29,960 bases of DNA. It comes from Allorhizocola sp044869915. GTDB taxonomy: Bacteria > Actinomycetota > Actinomycetes > Mycobacteriales > Micromonosporaceae. Both the position numbers and the translations under genes were made by a program. Below, one piece after another: positions 23,603 through 29,960 of this stretch; position 1 is the stretch's first letter; every line of letters begins with the position of its first letter. The notes below the pieces were generated by a model. That model saw nothing but the letters and a program-made list of their open reading frames with translations, ran no database searches and was not told where the DNA came from. Location of the stretch: positions 1 to 29,960 of the forward strand of contig JBIOYB010000549.1 of assembly GCA_044869915.1 (NCBI GenBank). The letters run 5' to 3'.

Positions 23603-26440
23603 TCAGCTGCCGACGTATGTCGTTGCCAGCTTCTCCCGGACGTGGTCGGCGTCGGGGTGACCAAGCTCGTCGAAGAGTTTGACAGCGCGCTCCCACGCGT
23701 CCCGGGCGGCGTCCACATTGGCCGCCGCCTCGTGTGCGTCGCCGAGATGCGCGAGCACGTCGGCCTCGAACCGAAGATCACCGAGCCGCCGGTAGATCTG
23801 CAGCGCCTGCTCGTAGCTTGCAGCAGCCCGCCGATGGTCGCCGCTGTGGTGGCAGGCATACCCCAGGCTGTCCAGGGCCGCGGCCTGACCGCCATCCTCG
23901 CCGACTTCGGCGAAGATGGCCAGCGCCTCCTCGCATAGGACAAGGGCCTGCGCGTATTGGCCGAGGAGCGCCCGGAACCAGCCGACCATGTTCAGCGCGT
24001 AACCCTCGCTGAGCCGATCGCCGATCGAGCGGCACGAGGCGAGAGCCTTCAGCGCATACTGAAGCGCCTCCGGATATCGGCCCTCGAGCTCGAGAACGTA
24101 GGCCAGGCCCCGAAAAATGGACGCATCCTCGCCGCGTACACCCCGTCCGCGGCACAGGTCCAACGCCTCGATGTAGTGGGCTCGGGCCTCGTCGTACTTG
24201 TGCAGCCGGGCGTGCGCGATCGCCAGCATGCGCAGGATCCGGACCTCGCCGGACGGATCATCGAGGCGCCGCACGGAGTCGAGGGCGTGGAGCTGGTTGG
24301 CGATGACGTCCCGCCAGTGGCCCTTTCGGTCCAGGAACGTCATGAGGCTCCAGGCCAAGTGGACACATTGGACGTCGAACGCTTCCGCGGCCGCCCGCCC
24401 GACCAGCCCGATGAGCACCGGCCGGTCGGCGGTGAACCACGCCATCGCCTGGTCGGCACCCGAGTGCTCTTCGGGCGTAACCCCTTCGCGGGGCGGGTCG
24501 GTGCCGAGCGGGAGGCGAGTCGGGTCGAGGAGGCGGTCGGCCGTCTGGGCACTGTGCAGGTAATGGTCGAGCATGCGCTCCGAGGCCGCGCGACGGTCCT
24601 CGGACGAATCGGCGGAGTGGGCGAGATCGCTGGCGTACGCGCGGAGCAGGTCATGGAACGTGTATCGGCCGGAGACGTGTTCCGTGAGCAGATGCGCGCG
24701 CGTCAGCTCGGCAAGAAGCGGACGGACCTGCGCGACGGTGAGACCGCAAAGGCTCGCCACCGCCGCAGTGCCGACGTCCGGCCCCGGATGCAGGCCGAGC
24801 AACCGGAACAGTCGGCCGGTCTCCGTGCTGAGCGTGCGGTACGACCAGGAGAACACGGCCCGGATGTCCGTCGCCGTCTCGTCCGCGCTGAGGGCATCCA
24901 GGCGCTTGCTGGCGTCGCGGAGCTGATCCACGATCGCGGTGAGCGTCAGGGTCGCACTGGTTGCGGCCCGTGCCGCGACGACCGCGAGAGCCAAGGGCAG
25001 ACGGGCCGTGAGCGCGACGATTTGCGACAGCGCCTCCGGCTCGGCCCTGACCCGTTCGGGACCCAGCCGGCGCACGAGCAGGTCTCTGGCCTCGGCGTCG
25101 GTCATCGCGTCGAGAACGAGGGAGTGCGCCCCGTGCGCCATGATGAGTCCGGACAACGAGTCACGGCTCGTCACCAGTACGAGCGAGCCGGGCGAGGCGG
25201 GCAGGAGCGACTGGACCTGTTCGGAGTCGCGGGCGTTGTCCACCAGGATGAGGACCCGCTTGTCGGCCAGGATGCTGCGATACAGCGCGGACCGGGCCTC
25301 CAGGCCCGCCGGGATGCGCTGTGGTGGCACGCCCAGCGCGTCAAGAAACTCGCGCACCGCGTCGGACGCGTCCACTGTGGATTCCCTGGGGTCGTACCCG
25401 CGGAGGTTGATGTACATCTGCCCATCGGGAAACAACGCGCGGACGTGATGCGCCCAGTGGATGGCAAGGGTCGTCTTGCCGACGCCGGGCGTTCCGGCGA
25501 TCGACGAGACGACCACCGCCATCGTCGGTCCGTCCAGCCCCTCGGCCAGCACGCCGTCGAGGCGATCCAGCTGGTGGCGACGACCGGTGAAGGAGGGTAT
25601 GTCGGCGGGTAGGTGTGCCGGCACCGGGTAAGGGCCCGAACTGCGGATGGCGGACGGCCGAGCCCTTCCGCCGTCCTCATTGGATTGTTGTAGCAGTGAC
25701 GCCTCGTCCTTCAGCACGGCCTGCTGCAAGCGGACGAGCTCCGGCCGCGGGTCAAGACCCGCATGCTCGGCGAGCCGGACCCGGGCCGCCGCGAACGCGT
25801 CGAGCGCGTCCTGCCGACGCCCGGCCCGGTAGAGGGCGACGATCTGCTGCTCGGCGAGGCGCTCCCACAACGGATACTCGGCGACGAGGCCGGACAGCTC
25901 CCCGATCAGCTCCGTGTGGTGGCCGAGGGCCAGGTCGATGTCGATGCGTTGCTCCAGACAGCCTCGCCGTCGCTCCTCAAGCGCCGCGGCCTCCGAGTCG
26001 AGCACCGGCGCGCCCAGGCCACCGAGGGCCGGGCCGCGCCACAGCCGCGTCGCTGCTCGAAGCGCGGCCGCTGCCGCGGGCAGCCGTCCTTGCTGTGCCA
26101 GCAGCCGACCGTTGCGCGCATGTCGCTCGAACAGCACAGCATCCAGTTCCCCGTCGCGGACATCGACAACGAACCCCGCGTGGGAGCGCCGGATGCGCGC
26201 CTGCCCTCCATCGGCCGCGGCCAGGTGGCGGCGCAGTGTCGCGACCGTATTGCGGATCTGGGTGTTCGCGGTCCGCGGAGGCTTGTCCCCCCACAACACA
26301 TCGAACAGGCGCTCCGTGCTGACCACACGGTTTCGGTTCAGCAGTAGCGCGACTAGCGTGCGTAGCTCCCGCGGGCCTCCCACATATATTGGCCCGCCCG
26401 CAACCCGGACCTCGACCGGCCCCAATATCCGGTACTCCAC
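23603..26440 (-). CDS. AfsR-type SARP regulator with NB-ARC ATPase and TPR domains
   Basis: 945 residues from GTG 26440, with GGGGAGG 5-6 nt upstream; the first residues EYRILGPVEVRVAGG fit the usual SARP start. Domains are an OmpR-type winged helix (about 5-90, with RELRTLVALLLNRNRVVSTERL), a BTAD bacterial transcriptional activation domain (about 95-245, ending LAEHAGLDPRPELVRLQ), an NB-ARC ATPase (about 285-570) with Walker A GTPGVGKTTLA (K about 321), Walker B VLILVDNA and LPLALAVVAARA, a helical region, and C-terminal TPR repeats (about 680-945). This is the layout of AfsR, a phosphorylatable activator of secondary metabolism and secreted proteins in Streptomyces. The nearest candidate target is the repeat upstream of the adjacent I36-like gene. 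It may also control the NRPS operon, though no repeat was seen there. Confidence 0.92.
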   Translation of the reverse strand: MEYRILGPVEVRVAGGPIYVGGPRELRTLVALLLNRNRVVSTERLFDVLWGDKPPRTANTQIRNTVATLRRHLAAADGGQARIRRSHAGFVVDVRDGELDAVLFERHARNGRLLAQQGRLPAAAAALRAATRLWRGPALGGLGAPVLDSEAAALEERRRGCLEQRIDIDLALGHHTELIGELSGLVAEYPLWERLAEQQIVALYRAGRRQDALDAFAAARVRLAEHAGLDPRPELVRLQQAVLKDEASLLQQSNEDGGRARPSAIRSSGPYPVPAHLPADIPSFTGRRHQLDRLDGVLAEGLDGPTMAVVVSSIAGTPGVGKTTLAIHWAHHVRALFPDGQMYINLRGYDPRESTVDASDAVREFLDALGVPPQRIPAGLEARSALYRSILADKRVLILVDNARDSEQVQSLLPASPGSLVLVTSRDSLSGLIMAHGAHSLVLDAMTDAEARDLLVRRLGPERVRAEPEALSQIVALTARLPLALAVVAARAATSATLTLTAIVDQLRDASKRLDALSADETATDIRAVFSWSYRTLSTETGRLFRLLGLHPGPDVGTAAVASLCGLTVAQVRPLLAELTRAHLLTEHVSGRYTFHDLLRAYASDLAHSADSSEDRRAASERMLDHYLHSAQTADRLLDPTRLPLGTDPPREGVTPEEHSGADQAMAWFTADRPVLIGLVGRAAAEAFDVQCVHLAWSLMTFLDRKGHWRDVIANQLHALDSVRRLDDPSGEVRILRMLAIAHARLHKYDEARAHYIEALDLCRGRGVRGEDASIFRGLAYVLELEGRYPEALQYALKALASCRSIGDRLSEGYALNMVGWFRALLGQYAQALVLCEEALAIFAEVGEDGGQAAALDSLGYACHHSGDHRRAAASYEQALQIYRRLGDLRFEADVLAHLGDAHEAAANVDAARDAWERAVKLFDELGHPDADHVREKLATTYVGS

Positions 26441-26548
26441 CCCGCCTCCCCGTGGCCGCACCTCGCGGCGACGGCCCCAGTGTCGCACGGACGTGATAAA
26501 CGCGCAGGTTCTGTCCACAGAGCGACACAGGTCGTGCGGTGCGCGCCG

Positions 26549-26945
26549 TCATGCGAAGGTCAGCGTTTGCTCGGCAAGGATATCGCGCCCCAGGACGGCC
26601 AAGTAGACCTCGTCGACGCTACCGAAGCCCGCCTGGCCGAGGTCCAGGCCAAGCCTTACAGCGGCGTCTCGCACCGCATCCTCGGACAGACCCTCCACCT
26701 CCAGAAATGTGGCAGATCCGGCCAGGTGTCCAGGTCGAAAGTCACGGCGTCAAGCTTCCATTCTTCGCGACAGTTTCTTGGTACCGCAAAGCTTTGAAGC
26801 CCATTGTTTCCCACAGACCCTTGGCAGCGCTGAAGTCGCTGACGGTGACCTCGGCCTCGAGAATGGAGCGATGGACGACGCGGCGCCGGTGGACTGCTTG
26901 TAGGTCAAGGTGATGCGGTGGCCTTCGTCGCGCAGCCGCGTTTGA
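26549..26945 (-). pseudogene. Broken CYTH-domain (class IV adenylate cyclase-like) gene
   Basis: In successive frames on the minus strand one reads RLRDEGHRITLTYKQ, SILEAEVTVSDFSAAKGLWETMGFKALRYQETVAKN, KLDAVTFDLDTWPDLPH, then FLEVEGLSEDAVRDAAVRLG and FGSVDEVYLAVLGRDILAEQTLTFA followed by TGA (26549). This is the CYTH fold order (strand repeats with RLR, LTYK, EVEG, R/K-rich core). At least three frameshifts break it, and the first 50-60 residues with the ExExK motif are missing. The parent family comprises CyaB-like cyclases and triphosphatases. It is clearly a pseudogene. Confidence 0.78.
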
Positions 26946-27129
26946 CATCAGCCTGGGCAGCCGACCGTTCCGGTCTTGGGCGGCCGCCCACGCTCCTGTC
27001 CAGCTACGATTCCCCGGTCGAAGGGCGGAATATTGCGATCTCGCTGTGGCCATCACCGTTGTAATCGGCCTGCCGGTGCGCGTCGCGAAAGTTGTCACCA
27101 GTGTGCGGAAAGCACATCCACGGCAGGCC

Positions 27130-27330
27130 CGCAACGGCCGGGCGTGCTTACGCGGCAAGGCATTTCAGTGCCCGGCGACATGTCCGTCATCGGCTTCGAC
27201 GGCAGCGCCCTCTCGCGCGGCCCGGGGCTCGACCGCGGCCCGGGCTCGACCGCAGCCCGGGGCTCGACCTCACCAGCGTCCAGCAGATCCCACACGAGAT
27301 GGCACGCCGCCGATCCCGTCGTGGCCGTTG
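27130..27330 (+). pseudogene. C-terminal fragment of a LacI-family regulator
   Basis: In one plus frame ISVPGDMSVIGFDGSALSRGPGLD is readable, the effector-domain signature of LacI/PurR-type regulators, and after a frame change LDLTSVQQIPHEMARR, the following conserved segment. Neither the HTH nor most of the ligand domain is present, and the frame changes within a tandem repeat. The fragment runs into the 3' end of the opposite-strand small secreted-protein gene. Confidence 0.7.
27217..27269 (+). repeat. Tandem triplication (18+17+18 bp) inside the LacI relic
   Basis: Units GCGGCCCGGGGCTCGACC (27217-27234), a 17-bp copy lacking one G (27235-27251) and a third with one A-for-G change (27252-27269). 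The missing base in the middle copy shifts the reading frame. This looks like slippage on a GC-rich repeat within dead coding sequence. Confidence 0.8.
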
Positions 27331-27336
27331 GGCAGG

Positions 27337-27669
27337 CTACGGGACGGTGCCGCACACGGCCGACGTGGTCAGTTCATCCTCGCCATACATGTCGCCCAAG
27401 ACGACACGGACCTCGACCCGCACGGGGGCGACGCGGCAGAACATGCTGATGTTCCACCTGTCGTTCCAAAGCGATCCGAGAGAGCCGTCGCGGTACCAGC
27501 GGATGTAATAGGGGTTTGCGGCCAGGCCGTCCATCTTGCAGGTCAGGCCGTGGGGACCGAACGGCGCGCAGTCCAGGTAGGTGATCGTCGCGGCGTGTGC
27601 CGGGGCGGGAAGGGCCAACGTCCCGGCTGCGGTGGCGGCGACGATGAGCGCGCGCAGGGTGGTACGCAT
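27337..27669 (-). CDS. Small secreted Cys-containing protein, unknown
   Basis: 110 residues from ATG 27669, with GAGGAGG 5-6 nt upstream. The signal peptide is RTTLRALIVAATAAGTLALPAPAHA. The mature part of about 83 residues has four Cys (in YLDCAPFG, GLTCKMDG, MFCRV, AVCGTV), spaced as for two disulfides, and predicted beta strands, so an Ig-like or small beta-sandwich fold is possible. I do not recognise a family. It is intact although the genes on both sides are broken, which suggests it is maintained. Confidence 0.7.
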   Translation of the reverse strand: MRTTLRALIVAATAAGTLALPAPAHAATITYLDCAPFGPHGLTCKMDGLAANPYYIRWYRDGSLGSLWNDRWNISMFCRVAPVRVEVRVVLGDMYGEDELTTSAVCGTVP

Positions 27670-27697
27670 GGCTGCCTCCTCGGACGACACGGTGCCT

Positions 27698-27766
27698 TAC
27701 ATCGATACATCGCTACATCGATGCTGAGCCGATATCATGCCAGCGATGTCGCCACTTGTCGATGTC
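27698..27766. promoter_or_regulatory. Iterated 8-bp motif (ACATCG) with inverted copies
   Basis: TACATCGA, TACATCGC and TACATCGA follow each other at 27698-27721, and inverted copies GCGATGTC (27743-27750) and TCGATGTC (27759-27766) lie beyond, 16 bp apart (twice the unit). The set covers the upstream region of the small secreted-protein gene starting at 27669. It looks like an array of binding half-sites for a repressor or activator. Confidence 0.5.
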
Positions 27767-27784
27767 TCGATCAGTAGGGCGTCG

Positions 27785-28031
27785 TCATTCGTGGGGTTTG
27801 TCCGCAGGGTTGGACTTTGAGACGTCGGCGCTGGACTGATCGATCTGGTTCAGTGCCCACAGTGCCCAGTCGTGCATCGTCTGGAAGGAACGCAGGCCAT
27901 ACTCGGTGACAAGGCGGCCGAACGCGGGTAGCGCGCCGGGTGGGGTGGTGGCGTCGGCCGTGGCGAGCGCTTCGCGTAGTGTCGCCAGCTCCCGGGCGCT
28001 TTCCTCGCCGAGCTGCTCACCCGGATCCGCC
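27785..28031 (-). pseudogene. Unidentified gene remnant, no start codon
   Basis: The frame from about 28031 to a TGA at 27785 reads EQLGEESARELATLREALATAD, PALPAFGRLVTEYGLRSF, MHDWALWALNQIDQ and a polar tail. The amphipathic helices and residue use look like real protein. No in-frame ATG or GTG precedes the segment before an upstream TAG near 28100, so the N-terminus is gone. Helical, regulator-like character is only an impression. The family is not recognised. Confidence 0.4.
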
Positions 28032-28157
28032 CCCTCGCAACGGCATCTCCCCCCATGGCGTAGCCGGGCGGGACGGGCCTGCTTCCCGCCTGGCTACTGC
28101 TTGACCGGTGATAGCGCGCGCACCGAGCTGGTCTTGCATTCCAGCTGCGGTAGCGGG

Positions 28158-28973
28158 CTATGAGGCCTGTCCGGTCAGGCTGGCCGTCGACTCCTTGATG
28201 GCTGCGGTGATCCCGTCCCAGAGTCGTACGCGGGCGGTCAGGGTGGAAGTGACGGCACCGACGCACTCCTGCCACTTGTCCTCGTCGTCACCGCAGAGAT
28301 CCGCCAGCATCTGCATGGCCATCGGGGTGTGTTCCTCGTCGTCGACCTGGATGTGACGGCGCAGGTAGTCGACGAAAAGATCGAGCTTGCCGACGTTTTC
28401 GTTGACGTCGACGACCTGCTGGAACATCTCGGGGATGAGGTCTTCGCGGCCGAACGCGAATGCCGCGGCCTGGCAGTGCAGCGGCAGGGTCTGGATGAAC
28501 GTCCAGGTGCTGTTGACGAACTCGGCGGACGGAGCCGGCACGGGCAACGCCTGCAGGGCCGCCGGGACGGGCGTGCCGGTGCGGATCAGGTCGATGAACG
28601 GCTCGATGACCGTCGTGTCGGCCCCCGCTTGGGTCATGCCCTGCAGGTAGAGCTCGAAGTGGCTGATGAATCCGCCGCCCAGCTCGTCGCTCTCCTCCAC
28701 CAGCACGATGTCGTTGATCAGCCGCCGGCTCGATGTCGGGCCGGTGGGGACCCAGGGGACATCGACGCAGGTCAGGTTGCGCTGCAGCGACTTGAGCAGG
28801 GACATGAAGTCCCACACGGCATAGACGTGGTGCTCCATGAAGGTCACGATGGCCGCGTGCGAGTCCAGGCGTGAGTACATCTCGTGGTTGATAACATTGG
28901 AGCGGGTCGCGGCTACCGCCGCCTTGAGCCGGGTGATCCCCGCGTGGGTTTGATCCCACTCATACCGTGGCAT
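28158..28973 (-). CDS. DUF3050 family protein
   Basis: 271 residues from ATG 28973, with GGAGG about 8 nt upstream. The sequence matches the DUF3050 pattern: INHEMYSRLDSHAAIVTFMEHHVYAVWDFMSLLKSLQRNL, then TGPTSSRRLINDIVLVEESDE, SHFELYLQGM, and a C-terminal FGREDLIPEMFQ with HIQVDDEEHTPMAMQML. Many His/Glu residues lie in helices (EMYSRLDSH, MEHHVYAVWDF, DDEEH), as in the heme-oxygenase/TenA-like helical fold to which this family is thought to belong. A metal- or cofactor-dependent oxygenase role is possible but not established. It is divergent from a TetR gene 229 bp away, which may control it. Confidence 0.88.
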   Translation of the reverse strand: MPRYEWDQTHAGITRLKAAVAATRSNVINHEMYSRLDSHAAIVTFMEHHVYAVWDFMSLLKSLQRNLTCVDVPWVPTGPTSSRRLINDIVLVEESDELGGGFISHFELYLQGMTQAGADTTVIEPFIDLIRTGTPVPAALQALPVPAPSAEFVNSTWTFIQTLPLHCQAAAFAFGREDLIPEMFQQVVDVNENVGKLDLFVDYLRRHIQVDDEEHTPMAMQMLADLCGDDEDKWQECVGAVTSTLTARVRLWDGITAAIKESTASLTGQAS

Positions 28974-29202
28974 GTTTCTACCTCCGCCATACGCATTGAG
29001 GACAGCTCGATGTGAGCAATGTGTTGTCGGCCCGCCGCACCGCTCGGGCGCGGAAACCGGCATCTGGTCGGGTTGACGAAAGGCTAGGCCGGTTGGGTGT
29101 TGTCCCGCAATGGGCTAGAGCAGCAGTTTTTCGCTCGAAATCGAGGTATGCCTCAGGTTCATCGGAAAATCTGAGGGACCCCTCCGGTTGTACGCTGTGC
29201 GG
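28974..29202. promoter_or_regulatory. Divergent intergenic region between DUF3050 and TetR genes
   Basis: 229 bp holding both promoters. On the plus strand TACGCT (29191-29196) lies 6 bp before GTG 29203, as expected for a -10 of a leaderless transcript. No good -35 is visible. No clear palindromic TetR operator was found by eye. Confidence 0.4.
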
Positions 29203-29865
29203 GTGACCACACGCACGCAACCGGCCGGCCCGCTGCGCAAAGACGCACGGCGCAACCGGGCCGCATTGTTGGCCGCCGCCAGGACGGCCTTCGCGCAGGA
29301 GGGCCTCGACGCCGCGCTGGAGGGCATCGCCCGCAGCGCCGGGGTGGCGATCGGCACGCTATACCGCCATTTCCCCACACGGATGGACTTGGTGGCGGCC
29401 ATCATCGCGGAGAAGAAACGGGCCTGGATCAAAGCGGCCGAGACCGCCGTGGTGATGGAGCCCGCCTGGGACGGACTCACCTTCTTCCTCGAGCGTGTCT
29501 GCGAACTGCAGGCCGGCGACCTCGCCTTCAACGACATCGCGTCGATGCGCTTTCCGCACGCGCGCGGCATCGAAGCGGCCCGCAAGCGCGCCTACGACCT
29601 CGGCCGCCGCATCGTCGAGCGGGCCCAAGCGGAGGGCAGCCTGCGCCCCGACATCACCGCCGAGGACTTGGCGTTCATAGTCTGGGCGCACTCGCGCGTC
29701 AGCGAGGCGACCCATGCCATTGACCCGCACGCCTGGCGCCGTTACCTCGCGCTGACGCTCGACGGCTTCCGCGCGACCGCCGCACACCCGCTACCCGCCC
29801 CGCCGCTGCTCCCGCGCCAGGTGCTACGCGCCCAGCTCTACCTGGGCCGGCGCCGGCTCCTGTGA
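29203..29865 (+). CDS. TetR-family transcriptional regulator
   Basis: 220 residues from GTG 29203, possibly leaderless because no Shine-Dalgarno is seen and a TAnnnT box ends 6 bp upstream. The N-terminal HTH reads RNRAALLAAARTAFAQEGLDAALEGIARSAGVAIGTLYRHFPTRMDLV, a textbook TetR/AcrR domain (residues about 15-62). The ligand domain (about 65-200) is helical with LRPDITAEDLAFIVWAHSRV. The C-terminal tail is Pro/Arg rich. The regulator is divergent from the DUF3050 gene, its most likely target. Confidence 0.92.
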   Translation: MTTRTQPAGPLRKDARRNRAALLAAARTAFAQEGLDAALEGIARSAGVAIGTLYRHFPTRMDLVAAIIAEKKRAWIKAAETAVVMEPAWDGLTFFLERVCELQAGDLAFNDIASMRFPHARGIEAARKRAYDLGRRIVERAQAEGSLRPDITAEDLAFIVWAHSRVSEATHAIDPHAWRRYLALTLDGFRATAAHPLPAPPLLPRQVLRAQLYLGRRRLL

Positions 29866-29960
29866 CGCCCCATCGGATTGGCCGCACGGGATGGCACATC
29901 GGCTACACAAAAAGTGCCACGTCCGCACCCCGGATACATGACCAGCGAGTCGGACAGCTG

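Noticed and set aside
23957..25612. A 551-codon plus-strand open frame opposite the AfsR-type gene
   Set aside because: The minus strand shows canonical NB-ARC and TPR motifs; the plus frame has none.
26480..26913. Plus-strand short open frames opposite the CYTH relic
   Set aside because: The minus strand shows the ordered CYTH segments; the plus frames have no start signal or family resemblance.

Overview
The window is high-GC, densely coded DNA with many GTG starts (and one TTG start), G-rich Shine-Dalgarno sites, overlapping start/stop codons, secreted LamG and I36-type proteins and SARP/AfsR, ECF-sigma, LacI and TetR type regulators. This points to a filamentous actinomycete chromosome. 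Recurrent TGTGGAC/GTCCACA words recall Pseudonocardiaceae-like genomes, but that is only an impression. No rRNA, tRNA, CRISPR array or intact insertion sequence was seen.

Layout. (1) 1-5266, minus: the N-terminal 1755 codons of a giant secreted protein with five complete LamG-like modules and the start of a sixth; the gene runs off the left edge. (2) 5446-12395, plus: a compact, translationally coupled biosynthetic operon: a single-module NRPS (C-A-PCP-TE), a flavin nitroreductase-fold oxidoreductase, an AMP-dependent acyl ligase and a decayed MGT-type glycosyltransferase. A plausible product is a modified N-acyl amino acid of aromatic type. (3) 12385-19956, minus: an ECF sigma factor with a shortened C-terminal extension, followed 42 bp later by three overlapping genes that look like a kleisin, a KITE-like subunit and a 1453-residue SMC/MukB-like ATPase. 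This is the MukF-MukE-MukB / MksFEB / JetABC arrangement, but no JetD/MksG nuclease is present; only a 63-codon ORF sits at that place. (4) 20190-21794, minus: a relic of a LuxR/AAA regulator, a secreted PHB-depolymerase-type esterase with a good housekeeping-type promoter and a probable terminator, and a small membrane protein. (5) 21947-26440, minus: two small secreted I36/crystallin-like proteins and an AfsR-type SARP regulator. Three 11-bp direct repeats upstream of the secreted-protein genes have the spacing expected of a SARP operator. (6) 26549-28031: a graveyard of broken genes (CYTH phosphatase/cyclase, LacI C-terminus with a tandem repeat, unidentified remnant) around one small secreted protein with an iterated 8-bp motif in its upstream region. 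(7) 28158-29865: a DUF3050 protein divergent from a TetR regulator.

How they work together. The NRPS operon and the SMC operon are convergent and meet at 12385-12395, and both have a damaged last gene there. The most interesting items are the SMC-kleisin-KITE set without its nuclease and with an Asn where the Walker B Glu is expected, the small NRPS operon, and the SARP-operator-like repeat beside the AfsR-type gene. All calls come from reading the sequence; no database search was run.
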